A DNA stretch of 64,000 nucleotides from Brachypodium distachyon (GCF_000005505.3 NC_016132.3:22620501-22684500); one strand, 5' to 3'. Positions 11,002 to 23,585 are shown, counted from the stretch's first letter. Numbers and translations are program-made. Notes: generated from the sequence alone by a model not told the origin.

Positions 11002-11114
11002 CTCCCTCTGATTTTAAATTTTTGACTCAAATTTGTTTAAATATGGATGTATTTGTTCTTAAAGAGCGTCTAAATACATGTAATATTTCGACAACAATTT
11101 GGGATTGGAGGGAG
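11002..11114. mobile_element. Stowaway MITE
   Basis: CTCCCTCTGATTTTAAATTT starts it and TTGGGATTGGAGGGAG ends it, with TA on both sides (11000-11001, 11115-11116). The interior phrase AGCGTCTAAATACATGTAATA is shared with other Stowaways in the window. Confidence 0.85.
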
Positions 11115-11116
11115 TA

Positions 11117-13065
11117 GATGCCAAAATTGCTGCTCAAACACTTTATGCGTGCAAGGATCGCCTGTCACGTACCAGCAGGCTGACCCGGATTGCTTTCCAC
11201 CTCCCCGCGCCCGTTTGTCTTACTTCACGGCCGAATGCGATCGGAATCTCAGCCGTGTCCCAATTGGGAAGCAGACCGTCGATGCTGGTGATCCAGACGA
11301 TGCTGATTGCAGTTGGGTGTGTTGCTTACCTGCATATATACCTGCACTGATCGATCAATTCGCTCAAGTGATTGAGTGATGATTGTTCTATCTGGATTCG
11401 ATTTTCTTGGTGCGGTTGTGCACGTTTCAATTGCGATGGCGAAGGAGGAAACTGTGTTGGAGTGGCCGGACGGGAGAATATTCTGACATTGCCATCACGA
11501 ATGCAGGTGGTAGATACGTGCATCAATAGAGATTGGAGAGTACCGCTTGGCTTCGACAGGACAGGGTTCGACACAGAGTCGGACGATGTCAGAACTGCTG
11601 CAGCTTCAGCCAAAAATCATCTAGTTTTTGATGGATGAACGGATCCAGCTTCTGTTAAGACTGCGAAGAAACTGGTGGCGACGAAATGGCAGCAATTCAT
11701 TCTCTAGACTTGCATATATGGAGGTCCATCGATTGAGTCAGTTTTCGACGTGACCGGATAAAATTGCCAACTCCTCGCAAAAAGAAAAATGCCACCTGGG
11801 CTAGAGAAGACACGTTAAGCCGTTTATGCCGGCATTGGGAAGCTCGGAGTTGCGACGTTACGTGCATATATCCTCACATATTTGACATTGCAAAACGCCA
11901 AGAACAGCTAGCTAGCTGACTAGCGGCTTATAATTTGTAGCCTGATCCTTCTGATAATTAAGTTCCAGTGTTCCACCATAGCTTCCTGGCCTTCCTCGAT
12001 GTCTGACAGCTTTGCAAACATGGGACACGGGCATGGAGTATTTGACGATTTGTTCGTGCTTCGACGAACATCAGTCGTCACTGACGTTATCCGCTGGCGA
12101 TTCTTGGTGGCTAAGTGTACTTCCGTAGCGCTTATATATAAAACAATTTCATACGTCTTACATACGCGACATACACGCATACGGTATATCTTTACATGTT
12201 TCAAAGTTCGATACATGCTCTCAGCCAAAAAGAACTTCGATGACGGACAAGCACATTGTCTGCATTCATGCATGGCTACGTACTAGGCACCCACGTACGT
12301 ACACGGACGGTAGCTAAACGTGTGAAGCCTGGTGTAAACATAAGTACGTCTTGTCGCTGTCAAACAGTCTGAGCAGTCAGCGCTCGAGTAAAACGCACAC
12401 ACCTCATCCTCATGACAGGCGCATATACTCCTAGAAATAGCGTATGGTCGAAATACCGTCGAAACCTAAAAAGTAGATGAGCTTTTTTTTACCCGAGGCG
12501 GGCAAAGGATGAGTTTATTCTCGTTTAACTCATGTATTAATTCTAGCATGCACGGTGATACCTTGAATCACATTTTAATTATTGCAACATTTTAAACAAC
12601 ATTTTGCACACATACTTTTATCTTGAAGACTTGAAGCACGTTTTAGTAATCGATATAGGAATGCAAGCAGGATCCCACTTAACTAATTTGTTAGTTAAAA
12701 CATGCTCAAAATTTGACTAGAATATTTAGAGTTCGGTCTAGAACCGAGATATAGGCGAAATCTCACTTTCATCCCAAGAAATCGAGGCGATTTGGTGTAT
12801 TACTCATTAGGATGGACCACATATGCCACGCCTAAGATGTACTGGAGAAAGGTGTATTCCACATGGCAAGTGGACCTAATATATATGTCGAATATCCTCA
12901 GTTCATAATTTAGCGTCTTTTATATTTCCCGTTTTCGTGCCATGGATGAAATAGTGTGATGAAAACAATTACTTCCCTTGAATGAAAATAAGTAAAAAGA
13001 AGAACGAAACTACAACTAAAGTACTGCTATTTCCCTCGTGTTTAATCGTAAACTAACAACTCGTT
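11117..13065. other. Intergenic, no gene recognised
   Basis: Open frames of up to 117 codons occur on both strands at about 11920-12290, overlapping each other, with no recognisable domain or gene-like signals. Nothing else can be supported. Confidence 0.5.
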
Positions 13066-13375
13066 GGCACCCATATTTGGGCCTAGAATTCTAGAATTCA
13101 TTTTGAATTTTAGACCAACTTGTTTGATTGGCACCGAACTGGCCACATGAATTCAGTCTCAAATTCTATGGAATCGCACTATAACTATCCCCAATTCCTC
13201 TCTAAAGCCATAATTTCTCAGCAATTGGCTCTCACTCTACAAATCTATGTGGTAGACAAACATGATTTTTGAACCCTGAATTAAAATTCAACCAAATGAA
13301 ATTCTATGAAAAATGAATTTCATTTCATTTACCAAACGAAATGAAAAAAGATGGATGCCAAACGAGCTGTAAGGG
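13066..13375 (-). mobile_element. MITE-like element, copy 2 (inverted relative of 10531-10900)
   Basis: Read in reverse it follows copy 1: GGTTGAATTTTAATTCAGGG, TTTGTAGAGTGAGAG, GGCTTTAGAGAGGAATTG and the GAATTCTAGGCCCAAAT segment. The terminal TGCCAAACGAGCTG at 13357-13370 corresponds to the CCCGTTTGGC end of copy 1. Confidence 0.75.
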
Positions 13376-13392
13376 ATGTCTTGCCCTATATA

Positions 13393-13476
13393 TGATTAAT
13401 TACTTTGTTGATAGAACTAATTAAGCTCCCAATTGGAATGCAATTCTTGTAGTTTGAGCAACAAAGTAATTAATCA
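13393..13476. repeat. Perfect 18-bp inverted repeat (hairpin)
   Basis: TGATTAATTACTTTGTTG at 13393-13410 and its exact reverse complement at 13459-13476 enclose a 48-base loop. No coding sequence overlaps it. Confidence 0.9.
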
Positions 13477-14188
13477 AGGCCTTTCTGATACTAATAAAAA
13501 AAGGCACAAGTAAATTCTCTAGTCTTTTTATGCTCGTAAACTGTGGAAAAAGTATTATTTTTTATTCTAGCTTGAGAAAAAAGATCATTTTTTAGCAGTT
13601 CTTTCATCTTGCCCACTGGGAGTTTTATTTTAATTAGGGTAAAAAATGATTTATTTTTACAAAAAAATTATAGGTATTGCTCTGTGAAAAAGGTGCGTTG
13701 AATGTCCAAAAACATGTTTGGTGCATATAATTTTGCCATTTAAAGCACATAAAGTTGCTTACTGTCGGCCCTAAGTTCTCTTTTGTGTGAAAATTTACAA
13801 GCAATTTCAGACATGGAGTCCTGTCAAGTTTTGTTTGGAATTTTTTACACTTCAATTTTGTTTTGAATATACTGTGTATCTGAGGGAGCAGGTGTTTCTG
13901 GGACCATCTAGCATCTCTCCCTTAGCTAGCTATATTCTTCACTCTTCTTTTCTTTCCAAAAGTAAGCATTGGAAAAATATGTTAGATCCTTCCAAACACA
14001 AAAGGCAGACCATCTCTACACAACAAGCAAAAAGATACTAGCACCGCAAATATAATCTGTCAACCGTGTCCACTTATCTACTGGACCCCGAGTACCGTCT
14101 GGTCCAATGGCAGAAGCGAAATTCTGAATTTGTGTGATGACAATCAAAACAAGATCGTTCTCACATATCGTAGTGCTAGAAAACGTTA
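13477..14188. other. Intergenic, SWEET upstream region
   Basis: AT-rich sequence with no recognisable gene. The short frames on both strands at 13634-14041 have no conserved features. Confidence 0.5.
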
Positions 14189-14255
14189 CTCCTCCATTTC
14201 GAAATACTTATCGTGGTTTTAGTACAAATCAACAAGTATTTAAAAACGGAAGGAT
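14189..14255. mobile_element. Stowaway MITE in the SWEET promoter region
   Basis: CTCCTCCATTTCGAAATACTT begins it, and AAGTATTTAAAAACGGAAGG is its degenerate inverted end. TA at 14187-14188 and 14256-14257. It lies 140 bp upstream of the SWEET TATA box. Confidence 0.8.
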
Positions 14256-14395
14256 TACTGTTTGCTGCCCCGGAACTCCACGTCTAACAGGGGCACTGGT
14301 GTTCAGGGAGAAGCCAAGATAAGAACGTAATCAATAGGCCGTCACACTCTCCGGTCTCCTCAAGCCCTTACCCTCCTCTCCCTCCAACTCTGGGT

Positions 14396-14403
14396 TATAT
14401 ATA
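14396..14403 (+). promoter_or_regulatory. TATA box of the SWEET gene
   Basis: TATATATA lies 258 bp upstream of the start codon. It is followed by a CA-rich leader that begins about 14430, so the 5' UTR would be about 230 nt. Confidence 0.65.
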
Positions 14404-14660
14404 CATACCAAACGACCCTTTAATGTATCCATCCATCCACACACACACAAACACGCACAGCATTGTCTCATTAAGCTGTGCTAGCTTCTTGCTTGTTTGT
14501 TGCTGAGGCGTTGAGCACTTGCACGCTAGCTTCACATCCTGAAGAAACAGAGGCCTGGAGGCTGGAGCAGCTCTGTCTTTTCAGCTTGGTTCTGGTTCGG
14601 GTTGGTTGGAGGAGAAGCCACTTTCAGAAGTGCAGCCAAGGAGCTGAGAAGGAGTAGGAG

Positions 14661-16773
14661 ATGGAGGATGTGGCCAAGTTCTTGTTTGGGATTTCGGGTG
14701 AGTGTTGCTGATCTTCAGTTTTGTGTGGTAGTGATCAGCTACCATATGTTTAATTCTTGTAAGTTTGTTAGTTTTGCTTTGCCTTACTAGTGAATGTTCC
14801 CTGATGGGAAGTCCCTTCAACCTAATTACTGCTCGGTTTTGTTGTTTCAGGCAATGTCATTGCTCTATTTCTCTTCCTATCGCCGGTGTAAGTCTTTCAT
14901 GTATCAGCATCTTTTTTGTGCTCAGTGAATAGTTATGTTCTTAAAAAGAGAGGATGAAAATGGAGGTGCAAAGATAGTAGCATGGTGTTGCTCGATTACA
15001 CTCCTTTTTTTTCCTTTTGCGGCAGACAAATGCATTTTTTTCCTCTCTTTCTCTTCTCCAGTGAGTCCAGAAATATATTATTTCCGAGGTGAAATTGTAG
15101 ACTGATCCAAATGCACAGAAACCCATATGAAAGACATGTGTCATCCTTTGTCTCAGGTTCTCTACTAAAGCGGCTATTCACATGGACTACTTCATACATA
15201 TAATATGATATGATCATAGAAAACAGTCAAGCTAAAATTTGTCTGGCATCTCTTATATATCTTACTCTACTTTTATAATCTATCAACCTAGACTAGAAAC
15301 TTCCAGCGTCCACCTACGTATATTGCCACCTCCAGTTAATTCCACACGAGTCCTTTTCTTTGTCCGACTCCGGACAATATTTTATCCCTGCTGAGGAAAA
15401 CACAAGTGCAATTCCACTATTGCTGCCTGAAACTGTCTCACTGATCAACATTCAGGCATGCATGCATGCATAGCTGCTTTCAGCACACATCTAATTGGTT
15501 TCTAAAAAAAGCAATATCTTTCTTCTTCACAGGCCAACTTTCTGGAGGATCATCCGGAAGAAATCGACGGAGGAGTTCTCCGGTGTGCCATACAACATGA
15601 CGCTCCTCAACTGCCTCCTCTCCGCATGGTGAAATTAACCTCTCAAACAAAAGATTCAGACAAAGTTAATAACGGGAGGACAAGCTAATTAAGCACGGTG
15701 GGTTGATTGTTAATTATTGTTGTTGTGAATCTGAAGGTACGGGCTGCCGTTCGTGTCGCCCAACAACATCCTGGTGTCGACGATCAACGGCGCGGGCGCG
15801 GCCATTGAAGCGTGCTACGTGGTGATCTTCCTGTGCTTCGCGTCGAGCAAGAAGGCGCGGCTCCGGACGCTGGGCCTGGCGTCGGCCGTGGTGGCGGTGT
15901 TCGCGGCCGTGGCGCTGGTGTCGATGCTCGCCCTGCATGGGCCGGGCCGCAAGCTCCTCTCCGGCCTCGCCATGGCCGTCTTCTCCATCTGCATGTATGC
16001 CTCGCCCCTCTCCATCATGGTACGTATATTAATCTCTCTAGCTTGTTTGCTTGGCTTACAACTCGATTTGTACGTACTCCGTAATTAGTAGTCAATGGAT
16101 TGGTTTACTTTAATTTTGTATGCATGCAGAGGCTGGTGATCAGGACGAAGAGCGTGGAGTACATGCCGTTCCTGCTGTCGCTGGCGGTGTTCCTGTGCGG
16201 CACGTCGTGGTTCGTCTACGGCCTGCTCGGCCGCGACCCCTTCGTCGCGGTAACTACTTCTTCCACGTATACCAGTCAAAGAACTGCACAAGAAGGAAAA
16301 CTTGTCACTGCACTTTCTGCGCTATGATGCCCTTGCCGGCCGGAAGGTGCACGATATGCATGGACGGTATGCGATCCATGCATGAGTAATGGCGCTGACG
16401 GCCACATGCACGCAACGTGTTCGAGTAAATGGGCCGTGCCGAAGAGGCCGGGCAGCGCCCAAGCACGCACGCCGCCCTCGCGTTTTTTGCCCGCCTATAG
16501 CTATGTGCTAAAATAAACGTAGTACTACGTGCCTAGCTTGACCGATGCTCTATCTGTTTCTTCTTTGCGTGGCAGGTACCCAACGGGTGTGGGAGCGTCC
16601 TGGGCGCCGCACAGCTGATCCTCTACGCCGTTTACCGGAACAACAAGGGCAAATCCAGCGACGGCAAGCTGCAGGGATCAGACGACGTGGAGATGTCCGT
16701 GGACGCGAGGAACAACAAGGTCGCCCATGGGGACGACGCCGGTGGCTCCCAAGACGTCCAGCAAGATTCCTAG
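14661..16773 (+). CDS. SWEET1: SWEET sugar transporter, clade I (SWEET1-like)
   Basis: Six exons: 14661-14697, 14851-14887, 15533-15628, 15737-16019, 16130-16249, 16576-16773; all introns GT-AG, phases consistent, 256 residues. SWEETs are seven-helix uniporters that move glucose or sucrose down a gradient across plasma or vacuolar membranes. Two MtN3/saliva repeats are present: residues about 7-95 ([39 protein letters not shown]) and about 130-215 ([34 protein letters not shown]). Residues equivalent to the AtSWEET1 sugar site are kept: Ser55, Asn74, Trp178 and Asn194. The C-tail is hydrophilic and acidic. The sequence, including the start [10 protein letters not shown], looks closest to rice SWEET1b, but the 1a/1b choice is from memory. 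Clade I members mostly carry hexoses. The exon count and length are standard and nothing looks damaged. Confidence 0.96.
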
Positions 16774-17831
16774 CTCTAGCTAGATCAAGATGATCCAAGA
16801 GACTTGTATACGTTTTTTATGCCATATATCCATATAGTTTCCCATATATTTTTGTACTGTAAGACCCGTGTCCACCCTGTATAATTAGCTAATAGGGGCT
16901 TGCCTTTTCCCCCGCCTTCCCCTGTCTGTTTGTAACCTAATGCTGCAACACATGCGTACTGGAGCTACCTTCACAATGGAAATACCGTGGCCTTGTTTTT
17001 CTACAGCTGGCGCCTAAGACTGGATCAGTACTAATCAACTTGGTTTTTTGTGAATGCCCAAGAGAGACGAAGCAATGGCACGGTGAATTTGTTATATATT
17101 AGCTAATGATTTTATTTTTTTGCTATATAGTGGTACTATCTGTCTATCTCCGCTTCTAAATAACTTTAGCTTTGTCATAAGCCAAACTTCTTAAATTTTA
17201 ATCAAATTTATAGAAAAATATACTAAGTAACTAGTGGCCGAGCTAGGTTGAACCTCCGTGTTAAGTTATCCGAAAAATAGATAAAAGTTGATAAAAACAA
17301 CGTACACTAGTGCAAGTATAAATAAACATTCCCTAGTATAAAATCATTGGTCTACTTGATCAGAGCCACCCATGATGAACACATCACCAAATATAAAGCA
17401 ATGATTTGTATATTAGTGAAGTACCTAACGATTTAACATATCTTTATTGAAGCGCATAAGTGAAAATGCTTACCAAAAGGAAGAGTATAACTTGATACAT
17501 AAGTTCATCATTGAACAGCAGAGCATTCCGCGCCAGGCCATCAATTCCAAAACAAATGCAACTATAAAAATTTCTTTCAGAAATTCCAATGTAAATCTCC
17601 ACTTCGCGTTCCATGTCAAATTAATTTATCTATCCAGTCATCAATACAATTTGAAACCCTAGAATTAGTACGGGTGCCCTGCGTGCTGATATGTAGTTTG
17701 AGAAATTGAAGAGGTAAGATGAATAATTTGAGAACCATTGGAGAATCATTGGCCGTGCCTAACATAATCCCTTTTTTATGGGAAAAATACCAGTTTTGCC
17801 AAGGATCCGAGTGATCCGGCGCGCAAGAGTA
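16774..17831. other. SWEET 3' UTR and intergenic DNA
   Basis: The 3' UTR probably extends to about 16950. Beyond it the DNA is AT-rich with no recognisable gene. A 71-codon frame at 17447-17662 has no conserved features. Confidence 0.5.
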
Positions 17832-17940
17832 CTCTTTCCGATTCATATTACTTGTCGAAATATTAGATGTATTTAAACACTTTTTAAACATAAATATATC
17901 TATATTTGTGCAAATTTGAGACAATTAATATGGATGGGAG
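17832..17940. mobile_element. Stowaway MITE, diverged
   Basis: CTCTTTCCGATTCATATTA starts it and TTAATATGGATGGGAG ends it. TA precedes the left end; the right flank reads TC, so the duplication is lost. Confidence 0.75.
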
Positions 17941-18819
17941 TCAGCAGCAAACAGAGGGGCGCTGGGGAACGCGCTCGTGTTCGAGAGATAGATGGATGGA
18001 TGGATCGATTCTCCAGAAGTCCAGAACGACCGATATCCTGTCCCCGCGTGGGCTGCCTCGCCTCAGGCCTGCTCGCCACTGGGCTGCGCGTGGACGGAAG
18101 GAGGAGAAGCCCGGAAGTAGTTTTGTAGTTGGGCTGTTGGCTGTGGGCTGTAAATGTGGGGTGTCCACCTAAAATATTTGAGTGTGCATACCTTTTTTTA
18201 GAGGAACATGATCTTTTCACCCTGTGTCTTGTGCATCATGTTTTGCCAATTCTTCACTTGACTCCTCATGCTAAACCGTCTATGGTGTGCCGACTGCCGA
18301 CTGCCTCTAGCGAAGAGACTGGCCGAACTGCTACTTCTGCCGTCTCTGCAGGCGGAACGTGGAACCTAGAGACGCCGGTGCATTTGTTGATTTGTTCGTC
18401 GCGTGCCCCGTTACTCGTTGGCTCTGGTACCGTGGTGCGAGGCGTCTGCTTGGAAGAACTATGTTGGGTTGGTGATCGCCCATCGAGCGGACGCCAGCTC
18501 CATTGCCTCCCGTCTGTTTCTTCAAAGATGGAGCTCAAGAATGGGCTTTTGTCGGTGCACAGGCTCTCAGAAAGCTTCTTTCCCTGAGCTTTCATCTTTT
18601 CTCTATCTGGCGGCCCTGCACATTGTTTCTCCCTGCTAATACATGAAAGCCAGCTTTTGCTGGATCTTTCAGGGGGGAAAAAAGAGCCGAACCCTCACAC
18701 CAGAGATACTACAAAGATTAAGCAGAAAACACTCTGCCTAAAATGTATGCTTGCCTCGCAACCACATTCCATGTTTTACCGCCAGCAGCAAACTATGACC
18801 AATAGATTTCAAAGTACTA
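17941..18819. other. Intergenic, possible very decayed LINE tail
   Basis: Contains a GATG microsatellite near 17990-18005. A frame near 18340-18450 reads CRRNVEP then DLFVACPVTRWLWYRGAR, which recalls the Cys/His and CP-W spacing of a LINE zf-RVT domain, but it is too degraded to call. No gene is recognised. Confidence 0.35.
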
Positions 18820-18931
18820 CTCCCTCGGTCCCATATTAAGTGACTTTCTGTTACATGTATTTAGACGCTTTTAAACATAGATACATCCATATTTAGGCAA
18901 ATTCGAGTCACTTAATATGAGACGGAGGGAG
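18820..18931. mobile_element. Stowaway MITE
   Basis: CTCCCTCGGTCCCATATTAA begins it and TTAATATGAGACGGAGGGAG ends it, with TA at 18818-18819 and 18932-18933. It lies in the region 3' of the F-box gene. Confidence 0.92.
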
Positions 18932-19231
18932 TACATGAAATAAGAAAAAGTCCATAAAATGTTTGCACGAGCTTCTTTAGAGATATCCACTACATAACAT
19001 ACACCATTTTTTCTTGCCAGACTTCCTGAGTAGCATGGGAGAGAAACTCCTCCGGACATTTTGGACTCCATGATCATCAGTTCATCACAAAGAATCCTAC
19101 TGATACAACAGTCCTACTACATTACATTACCAAGTTCCGAGTTTATGCGCATGTCTTCCTCGAGGTTGGAAATGAACTTCCCTCACCAGGCAGACTGACG
19201 TTTACCAGAACAAAGAGCGTGAACACCACGA

Positions 19232-21999
19232 TCAGTAGGCATGGTTGGGCTGTAGGGCTCTTCCAGCACTGCGGAGTCGTTGGATGCCGCAGGCGCAGTG
19301 GACAGACGTCAGGCTGAGGCAGCCACTTATGATGAGAGAATGCCTCTCAGGACACGTGTGGAGTGACGGGAAGGAGTCGCAGACCGCCTGAACAGCTGGA
19401 GGTGTCAAGGCCGTGCATTGGCTGATGTTCAGGTTTGCCAGCCCCACAATGTCCTTTGAGCTGCTGGTCCTCACTGAATCCCACTTCCCAGGTTTGCGCT
19501 TCACGCAGCTGTTTGCAAGGGAATACATGGCACGGTCGGTGATGTTCTGGCAGTAGTACAGGCCCAAAGATCGCAGATGCCGGCACCCACTGGCAAGAGC
19601 AACAACACTCTCGTCTGCAGTGAAGGATTAGGTACAATCAGCATTCAATATACTTGGGGAACACTAGGAGAAGTACGACTTGTCAGAATTCTGAAACAGT
19701 GACAACAACCATTGCTATCTTTAGGTCCCATAGGTGTTACATTGGATTTTCAAAAGGACTTACTTATTTCTGTTTCAGTGTTTTGTATGTAATAGTTAGT
19801 TGAGAACCTATCAAAAACATGTACAAGATGTAATAGCAAAATTTACTATTAGTAGCAATGATTGTCCTGGTTGATTGAATTCCACAACACCGCACAAACA
19901 ACCGCAAGTTGCTCCTACTATGAGTAAATTAAACTGTAGTGTACATACTGTAAAGCAACCAAGTGCCTCAAAATGTTATTTTCATGACCTAAAATGGCTA
20001 TCTAGAACATTATCACATCATAATACAAACAAACACACTAACAGCTTTGTTAATTCTCATCAATCAATGAAGAACAAATGGTTATCTAGAGAATCAGCTC
20101 ATAAACTGATGTGGTAAATACCTGTTATAAGAACACAGCCACACAAATCCAGGGCCCTGAGATCAGGGCAACCTGATGCCAAGCTGGTAACTCCCTCATC
20201 TGTGATGTCCTCACACCAACCTAGGTTTAGAGATTGCAGCTGCACGCAGTTACGGGCTATGGCCTGCATCAAGATATCAAGGAATAAATAGAAAAACATG
20301 AAAACACTCTAACGAAATCATGAGATCAGAAAAATACCTGCAAAGCTCCGTCGGTCGCTGCCTTCACACACCCACACAGATTTAAGCACTTCAGATTTTG
20401 ACAGTGGCAACTAAGGTAGATTAAGGCACTGTCACTGAAGCTGGAACATCCACTAATGTTCAGTCTTGTAAGCCGGGGACAACCTTGGGCCAATGCATAC
20501 AAGGAGCGGTCAGTAAGCCTAAAGCTTCTGCTCAGGTCTAGCTCACGTAGATCATAACAGTAGTTGGAAACAGCCTCTACTGCACTGTCTTCGAGCTGAG
20601 GTTTGATTTGGCGAAGAGTGAGAACTTGAAGCTTCGTAAACTTGTGAGCAAGTGATATCATTAAGCTATTCATGTTCTGCTGGCACCTGCAGTTGATACA
20701 ATTTTTAGTTCCAAAACTACAAATCACCAAAATTATAACTCATTTGTAAGTCTCAGCTGAGCCTGTTAAGTGAAAATAGCAGAAAATAATATCTGAAGAG
20801 ATACCAAGTTCTAAAAGATATATTACCAATCAAACCAGTAGGAAGTTCGAGAAGGAAAATAAAGTGTTTTTATGGGAAATATCAAAAGTAGACACTGATT
20901 GACTAGGACTAAATATGACAAAGAAAGTCACTTATTGGTGTTTGACAGCAAAAAAATATGCAGTCTTTGTAAAATTTACTGACCAATCATCATTCATGAT
21001 GTTCTACTCTGTTTCACTTGTTTTCTGGTATAGCTAGTGTTATACTCCCTCCTTCTCAGTTTGTAAGGCATGTCTCAAAAATTATAAAGAACCAAGGAGC
21101 AGTGGAGCACCTAAGTGCTAGGCCAAGTAGTAATGCAACATGCATTGCCACATCTCTCTTTCATGCATTGGTTGGTTGCACATTGGGAACAAATATTACA
21201 AAGAAAATAGTGTAGATGTAATTAAATTTTCTTATTGCCAAAGCAAATGGGCCTACAAACTGAAATTTTTGGATATGATAACTTCCATAAACATAAATTA
21301 GCTCCAGAGGGCCAGCAGTTGATTCATACACACAACTGATAAAATGGACAAGTTGCTTTCAGAACTGATAATAACAAAAAAGGATTAGGTGAGAACTTTT
21401 CCTCTTTCCAATGACAATCAAACATAGGGCTTCCAGCATCATGGTGCATAAAGAGTTTGCCCATATGGGATTGATTACTTTTTCTAGTGCAAAAATGTGA
21501 TTGAATAACAGGAAACTGAGTTGAAGACATTGTCGTATCCAAATTTCACTGGTTGAAGAGCTACTCCACCAACGCTTAATAACCAGAGTCAGATTGAAGT
21601 ATTTCAACCAATTTAACTAAGGGATCTCCTTTTACCTAATGGCTGCAACTGTTGTGTTGAGCAAATTCAGCCCTCTTTACACACAACGAAAGAAAATACT
21701 TGTCGGCCTGTACAACTAGACTGAAGGATACAAACTTACCATGAGAGGGAAAGATTAGTGACCCCCCATCCCAATGCATCACGCCAGCCAGTGCAAACAC
21801 CAGATGCCACAACAATCATCTGATCATCTCCGGCTACAGATATAATCCGCATTAGGAGCTCCATTGGGAGGTCCTTCCAACCTGACAACGTAGGCATAGC
21901 GCCACCAATTTCAGCCTGCTCCCTTCCACTGCCTGTAGACACCATGAGGTTCCTGAAGCATGCATCCAATTCCCCATTTAGTGGCTTTCCACTAACCAT
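19232..21999 (-). CDS. SKP2A: SKP2A/SKP2B-like F-box and leucine-rich-repeat protein
   Basis: Four coding exons on the minus strand: 21999-21740, 20686-20338, 20263-20122, 19614-19232; GT-AG introns, consistent phases, 377 residues. It is the substrate receptor of an SCF (SKP1-cullin-F-box) ubiquitin ligase. Arabidopsis SKP2A directs turnover of cell-cycle repressors such as E2FC/DPB and is linked to auxin. The F-box is residues about 38-78 (WKDLPMELLMRIISVAGDD, then VCTGWRDALGWG). Cys-type LRRs follow from about residue 95 to 350, recognisable as LRELDLSRSFRLTDRSLYAL, LTRLNISGCSSFSDSALIYL, LQSLNLGWCEDITDEGVTSL and LRSLGLYYCQNITDRAMYSL. The protein ends SAGRALQPNHAY. Length is close to the family norm (about 360). 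Intron 1 is about 1.05 kb and holds a possible diverged MITE near 21043. Assignment to this subfamily is firm; A versus B is not resolved. Confidence 0.94.
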
Positions 22000-22030
22000 T
22001 TTAAAATATTACTTCAAGCACCAACCTAGT

Positions 22031-22850
22031 CCTGCAATTACCGGCCATCAAATCAATTGAGTGTAAGCTTATACAAAATTGCAAAATATGGTAAGATTTC
22101 TACTTATAGCTTCTTCAGATAAATGGCAATCAAGAAAACCTTATAAGGACCGTGCTAGATTGTTTTGTCGTGCTAGTTTATTGGAAAGGCACATATAAGA
22201 CCAAAATAGTTGCACGGGAAGGAACCAAAGGTGAGACCTGAAACAGCACGAATCTAGCAAAACTTGTTTCAACACACGAAATTCATTAGACTCAAATTCA
22301 ATTGCGGTAACGAACCGCCAGATGACCAGGAATCGACATGAGACGATGAGATTGCATATGTACCCCTGTCTTAGGAAAAAAAATAACAGAAAACTTCTCC
22401 AAGATAACATGAATGAGGGTCCAAAACAAAGTTACACAGCCGCAACTACGCGAAGAACACGCGAGATTTTCGTCTAGAAAAGAGCACGCGAGGTACTATG
22501 AATGGAGATTCTTTTCGTCGAATGGAAGAAAATTCGACGGACATCACGGACAGAGAACCTGAAGACACGGGCGGAGGACCCGGTAGGGCAAGGTAGGGCG
22601 GCCGCCCTACCTTGATTTTTGCCTCAGTTACGAATTGGGGAAGATTATGACGGGGAACTAAAGGGTTCGTGCCCTCGTGGGGTGATGGGAGGTCGGGACC
22701 GAGAGAATCGAATGGGAGATAGATACCTGCGGTGGAGGAGACGAGGCAAGGGTCTGCGGCGCCCGGCAACGGGATGGGGAGGGAGGGGCGGCGGCGGTCG
22801 CGCGAGGAGGAAGATGAGGGATGGAGCGAGCCAGCGAGGGGGGGCGTCAG
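22031..22850 (-). promoter_or_regulatory. Probable 5' UTR exon, leader intron and GC-rich promoter of the F-box gene
   Basis: On the minus strand CACCGCAG is followed by GTATCTATC (exon end 22727, GT at 22726-22725), and TAATTGCAG precedes 22031. Splicing these would join a GC-rich, pyrimidine-rich leader (about 22850-22727) to the short leader just before the start codon at 21999. The 410-bp frame over this area is then non-coding leader and intron. This is inferred from splice signals and composition only. Confidence 0.55.
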
Positions 22851-23585
22851 GGCCAAAGCAATAAGCCGGATGAGCTCAATTGCAGAAATCGAGGCCCTGC
22901 GAGGCTAATCCGTGAAAGGGCGGCGAAAAGGGGCACATTGGGGAAGAAAGCCGAAACTTCGGGGGGTGGGAAACAATCCGGCAAACAAGTTCCTTGAAAG
23001 TCCAACCAGCTGAAGAAAAAGAAAACAACCCGACCCGGTGGTAGCAGGCGAGGAACGATCCGAAAGAGGCCAGCTAGCTTCTTGCCGCAAGATGCGCAGG
23101 GTAATGATCCTCCAAAGTCCAAAACACTCAATTCGGAAGGCACTAACAAAGAAATCCGCCAAAAGAAGAAGAGCCGCGACTCACCCAGCCGAAGGCGGAA
23201 AAGCACACGCCGAAAACGGAGCACACGAGGGCCTCTCTCACCGGACCCGGAGCCAAACAGGAGACGCTGCTGGGGTTTTTTAAACAGCGACGCTTGTGGC
23301 CAGGACAGCGCCCGAGGCGGAGGGGGAGGCTACGAGGTGGCGAGGAGGAGGAAGAAGAAGGACCAGAAGCAGTGGCGTGGCGTGGCGCGGTCCCGGGTGA
23401 TCCGGGTCAGCCGGTCAGGACTCAGGAGGCGGCCCTGAACGTGACCGGCCGAGTTTATCTTATACGGACACGGGCGCCGAAGGGTGTGAGCGTGACTCGC
23501 TGATGACGATACGGAGCGTGCCAGGCGGATAGGGGATGCCGGCTGGGCGCGACGGCGCGGCCCGGCGCTTTTCCTTCTTTCGCTA
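22851..23585. other. GC-rich upstream region of the F-box gene
   Basis: CpG-rich DNA with no conserved protein frame. It probably serves as the upstream control region of the minus-strand F-box gene. Confidence 0.45.

Noticed and set aside
11920..12290. Overlapping open frames of 95-117 codons on both strands
   Set aside because: No recognisable domain, no gene-like composition and no supporting splice or promoter signals.
18129..18595. 152-codon plus frame and 109-codon minus frame
   Set aside because: The frames overlap and neither matches a known family. A possible zf-RVT trace is too degraded to annotate as an element.
22446..22856. 136-codon minus-strand frame upstream of the F-box gene
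   Set aside because: It covers a likely 5' UTR exon and leader intron of the F-box gene. Its composition is that of GC-rich leader DNA and it has no conserved motif.
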